DNA from: Rhodanobacteraceae bacterium
GTDB lineage: Bacteria > Pseudomonadota > Gammaproteobacteria > Xanthomonadales > Rhodanobacteraceae
Direction: 5' to 3'
DNA: 64,000 nucleotides
Assembly (NCBI GenBank): GCA_016790075.1
Contig: JAEUPP010000038.1
Span: 62,001 to 126,000, forward strand
The notes under the pieces: generated by a model
Seen by the model: only the letters and a program-made list of their open reading frames with translations
Told to the model about the DNA's origin: nothing
Databases searched by the model: none
Made by a program: the position numbers and the translations under genes
Shown here: piece by piece, positions 10,442 through 19,513 of the stretch
Layout of the letters: each line of letters opens with the position of its first letter
Position numbering within the stretch: the first letter of the stretch is position 1

Positions 10442-10810
10442 ATGATTGGATACATCACCCTCGGTACCAAGGATCTCGCCCGCGCCGCCGCGTTTTACGA
10501 TGCGCTGTTTGCCGAGATCGGTGCGTCACGTCTGATGGAGTCGGACCGGTTTGTCGCCTGGGCGGTCGACCCGAACAAGCCCGGATTTGGTGTGATCCTG
10601 CCCTACGACGGCAAGCCGGCGACGGTTGGCAACGGTTCGATGGTGGCGCTTGCCGTCGACAGTCCGGCCAAGGTCGACGCGCTCTATGCTCGCGCGCTGG
10701 AACTCGGCGCCACCGACGAAGGCCCTGCCGGGCCGCGCGGCGATCGTTTCTACGCCGGTTATTTCCGCGATCTCGACGGCAACAAGCTCAACTTCTTCTG
10801 CAACACCTGA
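10442..10810 (+). CDS. VOC-family (glyoxalase/bleomycin-resistance fold) protein
   Basis: A single-domain protein of 122 residues with the vicinal-oxygen-chelate pattern: GYITLGTKDLARAAAFYDALF at the N-terminus and FYAGYFRDLDGNKLNFFC at the C-terminus, where the terminal Glu that often binds metal is replaced by Asn (NKLNFF). The start at 10442 puts the domain at residue 2, as usual in this family; an upstream in-frame start at 10391 would add unrelated residues. It is 77 nt after hutU and may be read through from it. The substrate is unknown; this VOC subgroup is often annotated only as lactoylglutathione-lyase-like. Confidence 0.88.
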   Translation: MIGYITLGTKDLARAAAFYDALFAEIGASRLMESDRFVAWAVDPNKPGFGVILPYDGKPATVGNGSMVALAVDSPAKVDALYARALELGATDEGPAGPRGDRFYAGYFRDLDGNKLNFFCNT

Positions 10811-10887
10811 GGTTCCCCATTCCCGGGGCAGGGCCGAACGGGTGCGCGCCGCGGCGCGGGAATACCCGGCTGCCCGTTTTCGGTGCC

Positions 10888-10920
10888 TGGCCATGCGCTT
10901 GTCTTGCAAGCGTATGGCCA
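10888..10920. terminator. Long hairpin after the VOC gene
   Basis: A 14-bp stem with one G-T wobble: TGGCCATGCGCTTG pairs with CAAGCGTATGGCCA across a TCTTG loop. There is no following T-run of note (CTTCTTT comes about 14 nt later). It sits between convergent genes and is probably a transcript end or a dispersed palindromic element. Confidence 0.5.
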
Positions 10921-10959
10921 CGCGGAGCGTGATGCTTCTTTAGGCGGCAGCTACATAGG

Positions 10960-10986
10960 TTCCCCGCAGCGAATAGCTGCGGGGAA
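10960..10986. terminator. Second hairpin between convergent genes
   Basis: A perfect 11-bp stem, TTCCCCGCAGC/GCTGCGGGGAA, has a 5-nt loop and lies 39 nt after the previous hairpin. It has no T-tract on either side. It is likely a transcript-end structure for the convergent VOC and propeller genes. Confidence 0.5.
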
Positions 10987-11069
10987 TCTGCACAGTCCTG
11001 GTGGCATGAGAAGAGCCGTCCATGCGTTGTCACGCCTGGCGGCGTGCAGCGGCTCACCATGGCAATCGC

Positions 11070-13505
11070 TCAGAACGTGTCGTAGCCGTTGGAGAAAATA
11101 GTGTCACTCGGGTTGGCGCAGACAGCGGCGCTGAATGTGCTGATACCCAGCGTGTTTTCCGCCCCGACCTGATAACAGGGCTGCGCGCCCTGTGGCAGAC
11201 GGGTATCCCGGAAGCGGGTGGCGCTGCCCCGATAGACCTGGCGATCGCCGCGGAATGCAAAGTAGTTCGTGGCACCGCTGACTGGCGTCCAGGAAACCGT
11301 AAAACCACTGGCGGCATTGCCGGCCGCGCTGGGGGCAGGCACGGCGGGTTGGCCGTAGCTGCCGCTGCGAAGCTCCCAGACGGCCTGCGAATTGCCGACA
11401 TAGAGCCTGCCGTCACGGAGGCGCATTTCACTGCCGCTGCTGCCAGGGAGCATGGCTCCTATCCGCTGCCAGCTCTGGCCGCTGTTGCGGCTGACGAAGG
11501 CACCGCCTTCGCTGCCCAGACCGTAAATGCGACCCGGGCTCGTCGCGTCGTAAATCACCCGGTTTAGCCGTACATCAGCGGGTGGGCCGAGATTGGCGCG
11601 GTTGTTGGTGCAGGTGGCCCCATAGTTGGCACAGTACCTGAGGTCAAACGGGCCGCTGACCAGGAGTTTGGATGGATCGGCCGGATCTGCCGCGATATCG
11701 GAGATGTAGGGAACGCCGCTGTCGAAGCTGTTCCACGAGGTGCCGCTGTTGCGGGTAAAGAAAATTCGGGTTGAACCAAAATCGCCGCTGACATAGATGA
11801 CCCGGTTGTCGCCGGGTGCAACGGCCATCCTGCGCAGATTGACGTTCCCCGTGGTTGCGGCCGGCGGTCCCAGGGAAGTCCAGCTTCCGGCAGCGCCTTT
11901 CTGTGCAGAACGCCAGACTTGCTTGTCCGCCATGAAGACGAGATTGGCGTTGCTGCTGTCGAACGCAATCGGCGGTCCATATTCGCGCGACACGTCCCCG
12001 CTGCGGAAATCCACGTCGATCCAGCTCTGGCCGCGATCGGTACTGCGCGAAAGGCGCATGCCGCCACCTACCGTGAGCATCAGTTGCGGATCGAGCGGGC
12101 TTGCGGCCACCGCCATGTATTCATAGCCCTCTGCCTCGCGCCAGTTGCTCAGTGCGGCGCTGACGTCGCCGATAAAATTCAAATAGTCGCCGGTATTGGC
12201 AATGGCGATCCGCTGTCCGGCCGAGCTCGAAATATCGAACGAGAATACATGCGAGGTGAGTACTCCCACGTCATAACGCGTATAGCTGTCAGCTCGGACG
12301 CCACCCGTGGTGCTTACAAACACGCCCTGATCGGAGCCGACGTAGACCCGTGCCGCATTGCCCGGTGCGAAGGCGACGCTGGAGTGGTCGACGTGATCGC
12401 AACAATAGTCGTGTGTATGGTTGGCCATGCCGTCAGTGCTGTAGCTGTAGCCGGCGTTGGCGACGATCAGCGTGTCGGGGTTGGCCGGGTTTACCGCTAT
12501 GGACATGTCGTAGCGGCCTTGGGTGAATTCCGTGAGCACCGCGTGCCTTGTCCAGTTCTCACCATAGTCCACAGACTTCCAGACCTCGTGGTCTGCGCCC
12601 ACGTCCCAGGTTTCCAGCCACACGATATTCGGATGCGAGCGTGACCAGGAAAACTGCGGAACCGCACGAGGGCCGTTGACCGGGTGCCACTGTGCACCGC
12701 CGTTGTCGCTCTTCACGATACCGGCTATCGCGTGCCCGAGCAGAATCTGGTTGAAGTTGGACGGGTTTACCGCCAGATCCGGCCAGCGCCTTCCTTCGTC
12801 TCCTATTGAACTGTTGTCAAAAGTATAAATTGTTCTCCAGGTGGTGCCGCCGTCGTCGCTGCGAAATGCATTGCTGTCACCCACGACGTATAGGCGTCGC
12901 CAGTCAGCTGGATCGATTTCCAGCGCGGTGATCTGGTTGGTTCCGGCGTTCGGCGGAGTGATATCGCGGAAGGTGTGACCGCCGTCATGACTTAGCAGGA
13001 CGCTGGTCGTCATATCGCCGACCGTGCTCCAGAGCGAGCCGCTGCCGATGACGACGGTGTTGTCGTTGCCAGCCCAGACCGCGACCTGATTCCAGGAGCG
13101 ATCCAGTCCTTCGTGCTGGGTCAGTCGGGCCGGAGGGTTGCTGCCGTCCATACGCCAGACGCCGCCGCTTCCATAACAGGCGTAAATCGTGTTCGGCGAC
13201 TGGGCGCTTACCGCTATGTCATAGACCTTGCCGGCAAAATTGTGAGGCCCCAGCGGACGCCATTCGCCCAGCGTGGTGTCGATGGGAATTCCGCTGATAT
13301 CCGACAGCGGCAGCCCGGGTACATCTGGCTGCGTGCGGCGGATCTTGCCACCGGCTTCCCGCTCGGCGTGTGGGTTGGAATCGCTGGAAGTTTCCCGTTC
13401 GATGTGGCAGCCGTGCAGCAGGAGTACTAGCGCCGCACAGCACGAAATCAGCCCTGAACGCACCTTGCGGGAGGCATGAGCAAGATTCGCTAGCGTGTGG
13501 TTCAT
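11070..13505 (-). CDS. Secreted Asp-box beta-propeller lipoprotein with fibronectin-like C-terminus
   Basis: An 811-residue surface or periplasmic protein. The N-terminus has a lipoprotein signal ending LLLHGC (Cys33). Residues ~75-720 carry many sialidase/VPS10-type Asp-box repeats (SHDGGHTF, SDDGGTTW, SDNGGAQW, SVDYGENW, STDRGQSW, TRNSGTSW, SRNSGQSW), implying one or two multi-blade propellers. A fibronectin-III-like module follows (~725-800: FTVSWTPVSGATNYFAF). The protein ends SDTIFSNGYDTF, a tail shared with the repeat protein at 62744-63724. GAGG precedes the ATG. No glycosidase catalytic residues are evident to me, so function (binding or exo-enzyme) is open. Confidence 0.8.
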   Translation of the reverse strand: MNHTLANLAHASRKVRSGLISCCAALVLLLHGCHIERETSSDSNPHAEREAGGKIRRTQPDVPGLPLSDISGIPIDTTLGEWRPLGPHNFAGKVYDIAVSAQSPNTIYACYGSGGVWRMDGSNPPARLTQHEGLDRSWNQVAVWAGNDNTVVIGSGSLWSTVGDMTTSVLLSHDGGHTFRDITPPNAGTNQITALEIDPADWRRLYVVGDSNAFRSDDGGTTWRTIYTFDNSSIGDEGRRWPDLAVNPSNFNQILLGHAIAGIVKSDNGGAQWHPVNGPRAVPQFSWSRSHPNIVWLETWDVGADHEVWKSVDYGENWTRHAVLTEFTQGRYDMSIAVNPANPDTLIVANAGYSYSTDGMANHTHDYCCDHVDHSSVAFAPGNAARVYVGSDQGVFVSTTGGVRADSYTRYDVGVLTSHVFSFDISSSAGQRIAIANTGDYLNFIGDVSAALSNWREAEGYEYMAVAASPLDPQLMLTVGGGMRLSRSTDRGQSWIDVDFRSGDVSREYGPPIAFDSSNANLVFMADKQVWRSAQKGAAGSWTSLGPPAATTGNVNLRRMAVAPGDNRVIYVSGDFGSTRIFFTRNSGTSWNSFDSGVPYISDIAADPADPSKLLVSGPFDLRYCANYGATCTNNRANLGPPADVRLNRVIYDATSPGRIYGLGSEGGAFVSRNSGQSWQRIGAMLPGSSGSEMRLRDGRLYVGNSQAVWELRSGSYGQPAVPAPSAAGNAASGFTVSWTPVSGATNYFAFRGDRQVYRGSATRFRDTRLPQGAQPCYQVGAENTLGISTFSAAVCANPSDTIFSNGYDTF

Positions 13506-14111
13506 ACACCCTCACTTTCCACCGTGTTGTATCACCCGCGGGTGTTTGGACGGGGTTGACCGAATGTTCATGGTTGAGTATCCGCAGCCAGGCCCGGCGA
13601 CCAGTAGTGTCTCTTCGTAATCTGCAAAATCCGACAGCGCAATGCTGGTTACGGAAATTGACTCACTGCCCGGTCCAGCCATCAAAGCCGTACTTCTGCT
13701 TGTTCAGCTTGCCTGATCGGGAAACGTCGGTTTCGTTGCCCTGGATGGCGAAGCGGAGGTTGGCACAGGCAAGCCAGTCGAGGCTGGCTAGTTCGTCACG
13801 CTTAGGGCGGCTTTTGGTGTACGCGAGTGCAGTGGTCGGCCGCATTGATAGTAGGGCTGAAGCGCAAGACGCTGCTTCGCAAGCATTGCATGGCTGCAAA
13901 TCAAGCTTGCAAGAATTTACGCTCATCTTGCAGTGATGCAACCCTATACTGTTGCCAGCGCTGCGGTGTCGGTGCAGCGGGTTACTGCTGACAAGGCAAG
14001 TCCTGGGGCGGTTGCAGTAACCGGATCGTTCCAGCCTTGCAGGGTGAGTTTGTGCGGTGAGCTGCGCGCGCACGGAGTTGGCTGCCGCACTCCGTCTGTC
14101 GGCAACTACGG
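13506..14111. other. Intergenic region, no convincing gene
   Basis: About 600 nt between divergent genes. One minus-strand frame (13663-14073) ends in a somewhat protein-like stretch (RDELASLDWLACANLRFAIQ), but it has no Shine-Dalgarno and I do not recognise it. It may be a gene relic. A 7-bp hairpin, ACGGAGT/ACTCCGT (14072-14095), lies just before the amidohydrolase start. TATACT at 13945-13950 could be a -10 element but lacks a properly spaced -35. Confidence 0.4.
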
Positions 14112-15914
14112 ATGATGAGTATGAAACTTCTGCTGAACGCGGTTATCGGGTTTGCGTGTATGGCAGCCGGTATGGGGAGCGCTGCTGGGTCAGATGGCGC
14201 CGGGGTTGCTGATCTGATAGTTTACAATGCATCAATTACCACATTTAGCGAATCGCAGCCTGATGCTGAGGCGATTGCAGTACGCAGCGGCAAGATCGTT
14301 GCTGTCGGCAGCAATGAGGCGATTCTGAAGCAGAAAGGTCCGGCTACGACTGTGGTCGATGCGAAGGGGCGCCGCCTGATTCCCGGCCTCAATGACTCGC
14401 ATTCTCACTATCTGCGCGGCGGTCTATCGTTCAACTACGAGTTGCGCTGGGACGGTGTATCGACTCTGCGAAAGGCCCTGGCGCTGATCCGCCAGCAGGC
14501 AGCCAGGACACCGGCCGATCAGTGGGTGCGTGTGGTAGGCGGGTTTACCCCATGGCAGTTCAAGGAACGCCGCATGCCTACGCCGGATGAGCTGACCGCT
14601 GCCTCGCCGCAGCGCCCGGTCTTCGTCCAGTACTTTTACAGCGTGATCGTTCTTAACCGCAAAGGTCTGGAAGCACTCGGCATCGACCGCAACACGCCGG
14701 TGCCTGACGGCACCACGATAGAAAAGGACGCCGCTGGCAATCCGACCGGAAACATTTATGCAACGCCGAGCCCGACGCTGTTCTACAGCCTGCTGGGCCG
14801 CTTGCCGAAAGCCACGCAAGCCGAGGCGGAAAACGGCACCCGACAGTTGTTCAACACTCTGGCCCGGTACGGCCTGACGAGCGTGATCGACGCCGGTGGC
14901 GGCAGTTTTAACTACCCGGACGACTACGGCGTGCCCGTTGCAATGATGAAGGCGGGACAGCTGCCGTTGCGAGTCTCGTTCAATTTGTTCACGCAGCATC
15001 CGGGAAAGGAACTGGAAGACTACGAAAACTGGATTCGGGACAACCAGGCCGGCACCAACCTGGACACTCATCGTGAGCATGGCTTCGAGCTGGAGGGGGC
15101 GGGTGAGTGGGTCTTGTGGAAGGCAGGCGACTACGAAAACTTCCGCGCGGCGCGTCCCAGCCAGGATGCCGGTATGGAGCAGAGTCTCGAGCCGATTCTC
15201 TCGCTGTTCGTCAAAAATCGCTGGCCGTTCCGCATCCACGCCACCTATGACGAGTCCATCTCGCGGCTACTGACGGTGATAGAAACGGTCAATACAACCA
15301 GCCCGCTCAACGGCCTGCGCTGGTCGTTTGAGCACGCGGAAACTCTTCGGCCGGCCAACATCACGCGAATCAAAGCCCTGGGCGGCGGTGTTGCGGTGCA
15401 GGATCGTCTGTACTTCCTCGGTGATGATTTCATTCAGCGTTATGGGGCGGATCAGGCTGGGCATTCACCACCATTGCGCCAACTGCTCGATGCCGGAGTT
15501 CCTCTGGGCATGGGAACGGATGCGACACGGTCTTCGTTCAATCCCTGGCTGGGACTGTACTTCCTCGTGACGGGCCGGACGGCTTCGGGCGCTACCCTGC
15601 TGGCGGCCGACAACCGGTTATCCCGGGAAGAGGCGTTGAAGATCTATTCCCTGGGTAGCGCCTGGTTCTCACAGGAGGAGAACAAGAAAGGACGCATACA
15701 GCCCGGGCAGTTCGCCGATTTCGCGCTGCTGAGCAAAGACTACCTGCGTGTGCCAGCTGAGCAGATCAAGTCCATCGAGTCGGTACTGACAGTCGTTGGC
15801 GGCAAGCCGGTCTATGCGTCGGGTCCTTACAAAAAACTCGCAGCCGACACGCCGCCTGAAGTGATTCCGTCGTGGTCACCGCTGAAGTCCACTCCAGGCT
15901 TTCACACGCAATGA
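14112..15914 (+). CDS. Secreted amidohydrolase family protein (YtcJ-like)
   Basis: A 600-residue metal-dependent hydrolase of the YtcJ/amidohydrolase-3 group. A Sec signal peptide (MKLLLNAVIGFACMAAGMGSAAG) places it in the periplasm, and the start could be this Met (14121) rather than the ATG at 14112. The composite beta-domain opens with ADLIVYNASITTFSES, and metal-site motifs follow: PGLNDSHSHYLRGG, RIHATYDES, SFEHAETL and GMGTDATRS. C-terminal urease-like motifs include GRIQPGQFADFALLSKDYL. Members of this family act on exocyclic or cyclic amides, and the substrate is not predictable here. No neighbour gives a pathway. Confidence 0.88.
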   Translation: MMSMKLLLNAVIGFACMAAGMGSAAGSDGAGVADLIVYNASITTFSESQPDAEAIAVRSGKIVAVGSNEAILKQKGPATTVVDAKGRRLIPGLNDSHSHYLRGGLSFNYELRWDGVSTLRKALALIRQQAARTPADQWVRVVGGFTPWQFKERRMPTPDELTAASPQRPVFVQYFYSVIVLNRKGLEALGIDRNTPVPDGTTIEKDAAGNPTGNIYATPSPTLFYSLLGRLPKATQAEAENGTRQLFNTLARYGLTSVIDAGGGSFNYPDDYGVPVAMMKAGQLPLRVSFNLFTQHPGKELEDYENWIRDNQAGTNLDTHREHGFELEGAGEWVLWKAGDYENFRAARPSQDAGMEQSLEPILSLFVKNRWPFRIHATYDESISRLLTVIETVNTTSPLNGLRWSFEHAETLRPANITRIKALGGGVAVQDRLYFLGDDFIQRYGADQAGHSPPLRQLLDAGVPLGMGTDATRSSFNPWLGLYFLVTGRTASGATLLAADNRLSREEALKIYSLGSAWFSQEENKKGRIQPGQFADFALLSKDYLRVPAEQIKSIESVLTVVGGKPVYASGPYKKLAADTPPEVIPSWSPLKSTPGFHTQ

Positions 15915-15954
15915 CCAGCGGCAGCGTGGTGGAACTGCGTGGTGGCGAATGGCT

Positions 15955-15990
15955 GCTCTGGCGCAAGCGTATAGCAGCGCGCGCCAGAGC
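15955..15990. terminator. Hairpin between convergent amidohydrolase and aminotransferase genes
   Basis: A perfect 10-bp inverted repeat, GCTCTGGCGC/GCGCCAGAGC, has a 16-nt loop and no T-run. It is probably a bidirectional transcript end. Confidence 0.45.
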
Positions 15991-16024
15991 TTGAGCCTAT
16001 GCAACCGATCGAGCTCCGCCGCAG

Positions 16025-17155
16025 TTAGCGTGTGAGGAAGCCTTCCCAGGCGGCGAGGCCAGCCTCAATGCCATCGCGGCCGAAGCCGACACGGAATCGA
16101 TCGGTAGCGACGGGCAGCAACGCAGACTCGAACAGGCTGGCGGGGAGCAGCAACACCCCGGCTTCCTCAACCAGCCGTCGGCAATGCGTTTCAACGCCGT
16201 CGGCACCGGAATAACGCGCGAAACCGACACAACCGCCGTCGGGTTCACACCATTCGTATTGTTCCGAGTAGGCCGCGAAAAACGCACCAAGTCTGGCCAG
16301 GTTTGCGCGGCAGCGGGCGCGATTGCGCGCCAGCAGGGTTTCCGCGGCTTTCAATGCGATTGTCGCCAGCACTTCCGACGGTTTGGCATTGCAGATCGAG
16401 AGATAGTGCTTGTAGCGCTCCATGCGCGCCAGCAGCGCGCGATCGCGGCAGGCGATCCAGCCGATGCGCAGTCCGGGCAGGCCATAGGCCTTGGACATCA
16501 CGCCGAGCGACAGGCCGGTCGCACAGATTGCCGCCGCCGGCGGCAGGCGCAGCGCATCGTCACGCTCCAGGCCGCGATAAACCTCGTCGGAGAACAGGTA
16601 AATATTGCGCTCGGCGCAGATTGCGGCGATGGCGGCAAACGTGTCGCTGCGCGCGATCACCCCAGTGGGGTTATTTGGAAAATTCAGCGCAACGACGCGC
16701 GTGTTTGGCTGCAGCAAGGCCTTGAATTCGTCGATATCAGGCTGCCAGCCGTTCGATGCCTGCAACGCAAGGCCGCTGACCGAGCCGGCGCAGTCCAGTG
16801 CCAGCGTTTCCATCGACTGGTAGTTGGGCACGCTGACGATCGCGTGATGACTCTTGTCGAGCAGCACGCGCAGCGCGCAATAGATGCCTTCCTCGGCACC
16901 GGCGAAGGTGAGTATGTCGGCGGCATCGAGTCCGTCGTAGCCCGCCGCAATCGCTGCGCGCAATGGTTCCGAACCCCAGGTCTCGCTGTAGCCGAGACTC
17001 AGCTGTTCCCAGCGCTCGCGCTCCGCATCGCCCGCAAGCGCAAGCAGCTCGGTCAGCTGCACGGTCTGCGCGTCGCTGGCGGTCATATGGTGCCGGGCGT
17101 TGAATTCCCAGCGCGAGAAATACGATTCAAGGCGGAAATCGGGCAATACGCTCAT
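16025..17155 (-). CDS. PLP-dependent aminotransferase, class I/II
   Basis: A fold-type I aminotransferase of 376 residues. The PLP lysine lies in GVMSKAYGLPGLRIGW, with NFPNNPTG before it and FSDEVYRG supplying the conserved Asp and Tyr. AGAEEGIY stands where the phosphate-binding loop is expected. AGGAG lies 7 nt before the ATG at 17155. The sequence resembles the uncharacterised aminotransferases near capreomycidine-synthase and aspartate-aminotransferase groups, and I cannot name its substrate. It is monocistronic or loosely linked to the DUF2461 gene, which lies 116 nt upstream on the same strand. Confidence 0.88.
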   Translation of the reverse strand: MSVLPDFRLESYFSRWEFNARHHMTASDAQTVQLTELLALAGDAERERWEQLSLGYSETWGSEPLRAAIAAGYDGLDAADILTFAGAEEGIYCALRVLLDKSHHAIVSVPNYQSMETLALDCAGSVSGLALQASNGWQPDIDEFKALLQPNTRVVALNFPNNPTGVIARSDTFAAIAAICAERNIYLFSDEVYRGLERDDALRLPPAAAICATGLSLGVMSKAYGLPGLRIGWIACRDRALLARMERYKHYLSICNAKPSEVLATIALKAAETLLARNRARCRANLARLGAFFAAYSEQYEWCEPDGGCVGFARYSGADGVETHCRRLVEEAGVLLLPASLFESALLPVATDRFRVGFGRDGIEAGLAAWEGFLTR

Positions 17156-17271
17156 TGCGGGCTCCTGCGGTAGACGAGGACACGAATCTCAGCCGTCGCG
17201 AAGGCAGCGAGAGCAAGCGAAGGTCCATGCCGGGAAAACGATGTGCTACGAAACGAGCGGGGCCTGGTCCA

Positions 17272-17955
17272 CTAGAATTCAAGTTCCAGCGCCGCGCAGA
17301 GGTAGTCGATCAGCGGGGCGACCTGCTTGAACTTGTCGAGCAGATACGGCTTGAACTCGGCCGATGTCGCCAATGCATCGTCGAAGTTCGCGGACGCGAC
17401 GTAGTCCTTGCGCTGTATGTCGCTGATCAGTTCGTGGTTGGGGTCAAAGCCGCGTGGCGGGCGAGTCAGTGAATCACCGCCCAGGGCCATGTGCGCGCGG
17501 AAGGACTTGCTTTGCGTCGCTTTCTTCCAGGCCGCTGGATTATTGGCGAGAAAATCGCGCACTTTTTTCAACGAATCCGGCTGCGGATGCCACAGTCCGC
17601 CGCCGACGAAGCATTCCCCCGGCTGAATATGCAGGTAGAACACCGGTGCCTCGATGCCCTTGCTGCGCTCATGGAACAGACGTGCACCGGTCCAGGTCTT
17701 GTACGGCGTCTTGTCGCTGGCAAAACGGGTATCGCGATGCTGGCGGAACAGTGAGCCGCCCTGGCTGCGCGGATCGGCGCGGTAGTGGGAACTGATCTTG
17801 GCCAGTGGCGCCTGCAGGTCAGCGATGAGGCGCAGGAACGGCTCGCGCAGCTGCTCCTCGTAGCGTGTCTTGTTGGCGAGAAACCACTCCCGGTTATTGT
17901 TGCGCGCGAGATCACGCAGGAATGCAAAACTTGCCGCGGTGAAATAGGTGCTCAT
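17272..17955 (-). CDS. DUF2461 (TIGR02453) family protein
   Basis: A 227-residue conserved protein. Family blocks are visible: FLRDLARNNNREWFLANKTRYEE at the N-terminus, FRQHRDTRFASDKTPYKTW in the centre, and FYLHIQPGECFVGGGLWHP. The ATG at 17955 is preferred over 17967 because the family begins just before the Phe-x-x-Phe-Leu block. The function of the family is unknown. It is 42 nt downstream of the exonuclease I gene (which ends at 17998) on the same strand, so the two may be co-transcribed. No motif indicates an enzymatic activity. Confidence 0.9.
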   Translation of the reverse strand: MSTYFTAASFAFLRDLARNNNREWFLANKTRYEEQLREPFLRLIADLQAPLAKISSHYRADPRSQGGSLFRQHRDTRFASDKTPYKTWTGARLFHERSKGIEAPVFYLHIQPGECFVGGGLWHPQPDSLKKVRDFLANNPAAWKKATQSKSFRAHMALGGDSLTRPPRGFDPNHELISDIQRKDYVASANFDDALATSAEFKPYLLDKFKQVAPLIDYLCAALELEF

Positions 17956-17997
17956 GGTGGGCTCCACAATTGGCAGGTCGGTGCAGACAGTTCCGGG

Positions 17998-19440
17998 TCA
18001 ATCGGCCAGTGCGCGGCGACGCTCCAGGCCATAGGCCTGCAGCGCATCGAGCAGAGCAGTCTGTGCGGCGTGGGTCGGATCGGCGCGCAGGTTGTCGATC
18101 AGCACGAAGTACTCGTCAAAGGTCAGCGTCGTAAGTTCGGTCTTGTGTTCGAGGCGTTCGCGGCAGAACGCCTGCCAGCGGGCGGTTTCGTCATGCGACA
18201 GATGTTCTGGCCAATTGCGTGCGCGATAGCGCCACAGCAGCTCGGTCAGGCGCGGATCGCGGAACGTGAAGCCACGTCTCGCGAGTTGTTCGGGCGGCGT
18301 TGCGCGCACCTCGCGCAGCAGGCGCTTGTCGCTATCGCCGATGAAACCGCGGTACAGCGCAAGCTCGGGATCGGGTATTGCCTCGTCGTACGACCGGGCA
18401 AAGACCTGCTGCAATTTCGCCGCCAGATCGGGCTGATTGCGCAGGCGTTCCAGATGCGCGAGACAACGCGCCGGATCCAGGCCTATGCGGGTGAGGTCGA
18501 CACCGGTCAGCGCCGACAACGGCGCCAGTGCGGGTGAGCGATTGGCGTGCACCAGCTTCAGCGGAATGCGCTCCACGTCCTCGGGCAGATCGGCGCGGGC
18601 GCTGAATACGCGGTCGGCGATTGCGTCTGCGTCGAGGTCGATCAGCGCGGTCGGGTCGGTGTCCAGATCGTAGACGATGACAGCGTTGGGCTGGGTTGCA
18701 TGCACGGCCAGCGGTGCTACCAGCGCAAGACAGCCGCGGCTGGCCGGAAATCGCGATGATACGTGCAGCACCGGTGTGCGTCGCGCGACATCGAGCAGTT
18801 CAAACGCACGCTGCTTGCGGCGCAGCGCGAAATAGAACTCGAACAGGCGTGGCTGACGCGTGCGCAGCAGGCGGGCCAGACCGATCAGCGCCTGAACATC
18901 CGACAGAGCGTCATGAGCGCGTAGCTGCTGCAGGTGGTTGGCAAGGGCGAGGTCCTCGAGGCGGAAGCTGGGTGTCCCGTCATCACGCTGCGGCCATTCC
19001 AGGCCTTGTGGCCGCAGGGCATAGGCCATGCGCACGAGGTCGATCAGATCCCAGCGCGAATTGCCATTCTCCCATTCCCGTGCATAGGGCTCGTAGAAGT
19101 TGCGGTAGAGCAGGTTGCGGGTGAACTCATCGTCAAAACGCAGTGAGTTGTAACCCACGGTGCAGGTGCCCGGCAGCGCCATCGCCTCGTGCACCTGTGC
19201 GGCGAACGTGGCCTCGGACAGACCGTCTCGCAGCTGTTGCTGCGGGGTGATGCCGGTGATCAACGCTGCTTGAGGATGTGGCAACACATCGGGCGCAGGC
19301 GCGCAGAACAGTTCAATCGGTTCGCCGACGGGTTCGAGTTCGGTAGTCGTACGCAGCGCAGCGAACTGGCAGGGGCGATCGCGGCGCGGATCGGCGCCGG
19401 TGGTCTCGTAGTCGTGCCAGAGAAAGGTGGTACCGGTCAT
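17998..19440 (-). CDS. sbcB: Exodeoxyribonuclease I
   Basis: 3'-5' single-strand DNA exonuclease that takes part in recombination and mismatch repair. The protein is 480 residues from ATG 19440, matching E. coli SbcB in length. DEDDh catalytic residues are visible: WHDYETTGADPRRDRPCQFA (Asp, Glu), GYNSLRFDDEFTRNLLYRNFYEPYA (Asp) and AHDALSDVQALIGLARLL (His, Asp). The SH3-like and C-terminal helical regions follow, with RYRARNWPEHLS near the end. A 9-bp inverted repeat (19441-19449 with 19481-19489) separates it from cobT, so it probably is not part of the cobalamin operon despite sharing the strand. Confidence 0.96.
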   Translation of the reverse strand: MTGTTFLWHDYETTGADPRRDRPCQFAALRTTTELEPVGEPIELFCAPAPDVLPHPQAALITGITPQQQLRDGLSEATFAAQVHEAMALPGTCTVGYNSLRFDDEFTRNLLYRNFYEPYAREWENGNSRWDLIDLVRMAYALRPQGLEWPQRDDGTPSFRLEDLALANHLQQLRAHDALSDVQALIGLARLLRTRQPRLFEFYFALRRKQRAFELLDVARRTPVLHVSSRFPASRGCLALVAPLAVHATQPNAVIVYDLDTDPTALIDLDADAIADRVFSARADLPEDVERIPLKLVHANRSPALAPLSALTGVDLTRIGLDPARCLAHLERLRNQPDLAAKLQQVFARSYDEAIPDPELALYRGFIGDSDKRLLREVRATPPEQLARRGFTFRDPRLTELLWRYRARNWPEHLSHDETARWQAFCRERLEHKTELTTLTFDEYFVLIDNLRADPTHAAQTALLDALQAYGLERRRALAD

Positions 19441-19513
19441 GCGGGCTCGCGGAGCTTTGCGCGCTGCATGATGCCGGAGTCGAGCCCGCGGCGACCAGCG
19501 GCAGCGGGCCGGG

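Noticed and set aside
13663-14073. 136-residue minus-strand open frame in an intergenic region
   Set aside because: A short stretch looks protein-like, but there is no start signal and I do not recognise it. Mentioned only as a possible relic.
16184-17173. 329-residue plus-strand open frame
   Set aside because: Antisense of the aminotransferase, whose PLP motifs are clear.
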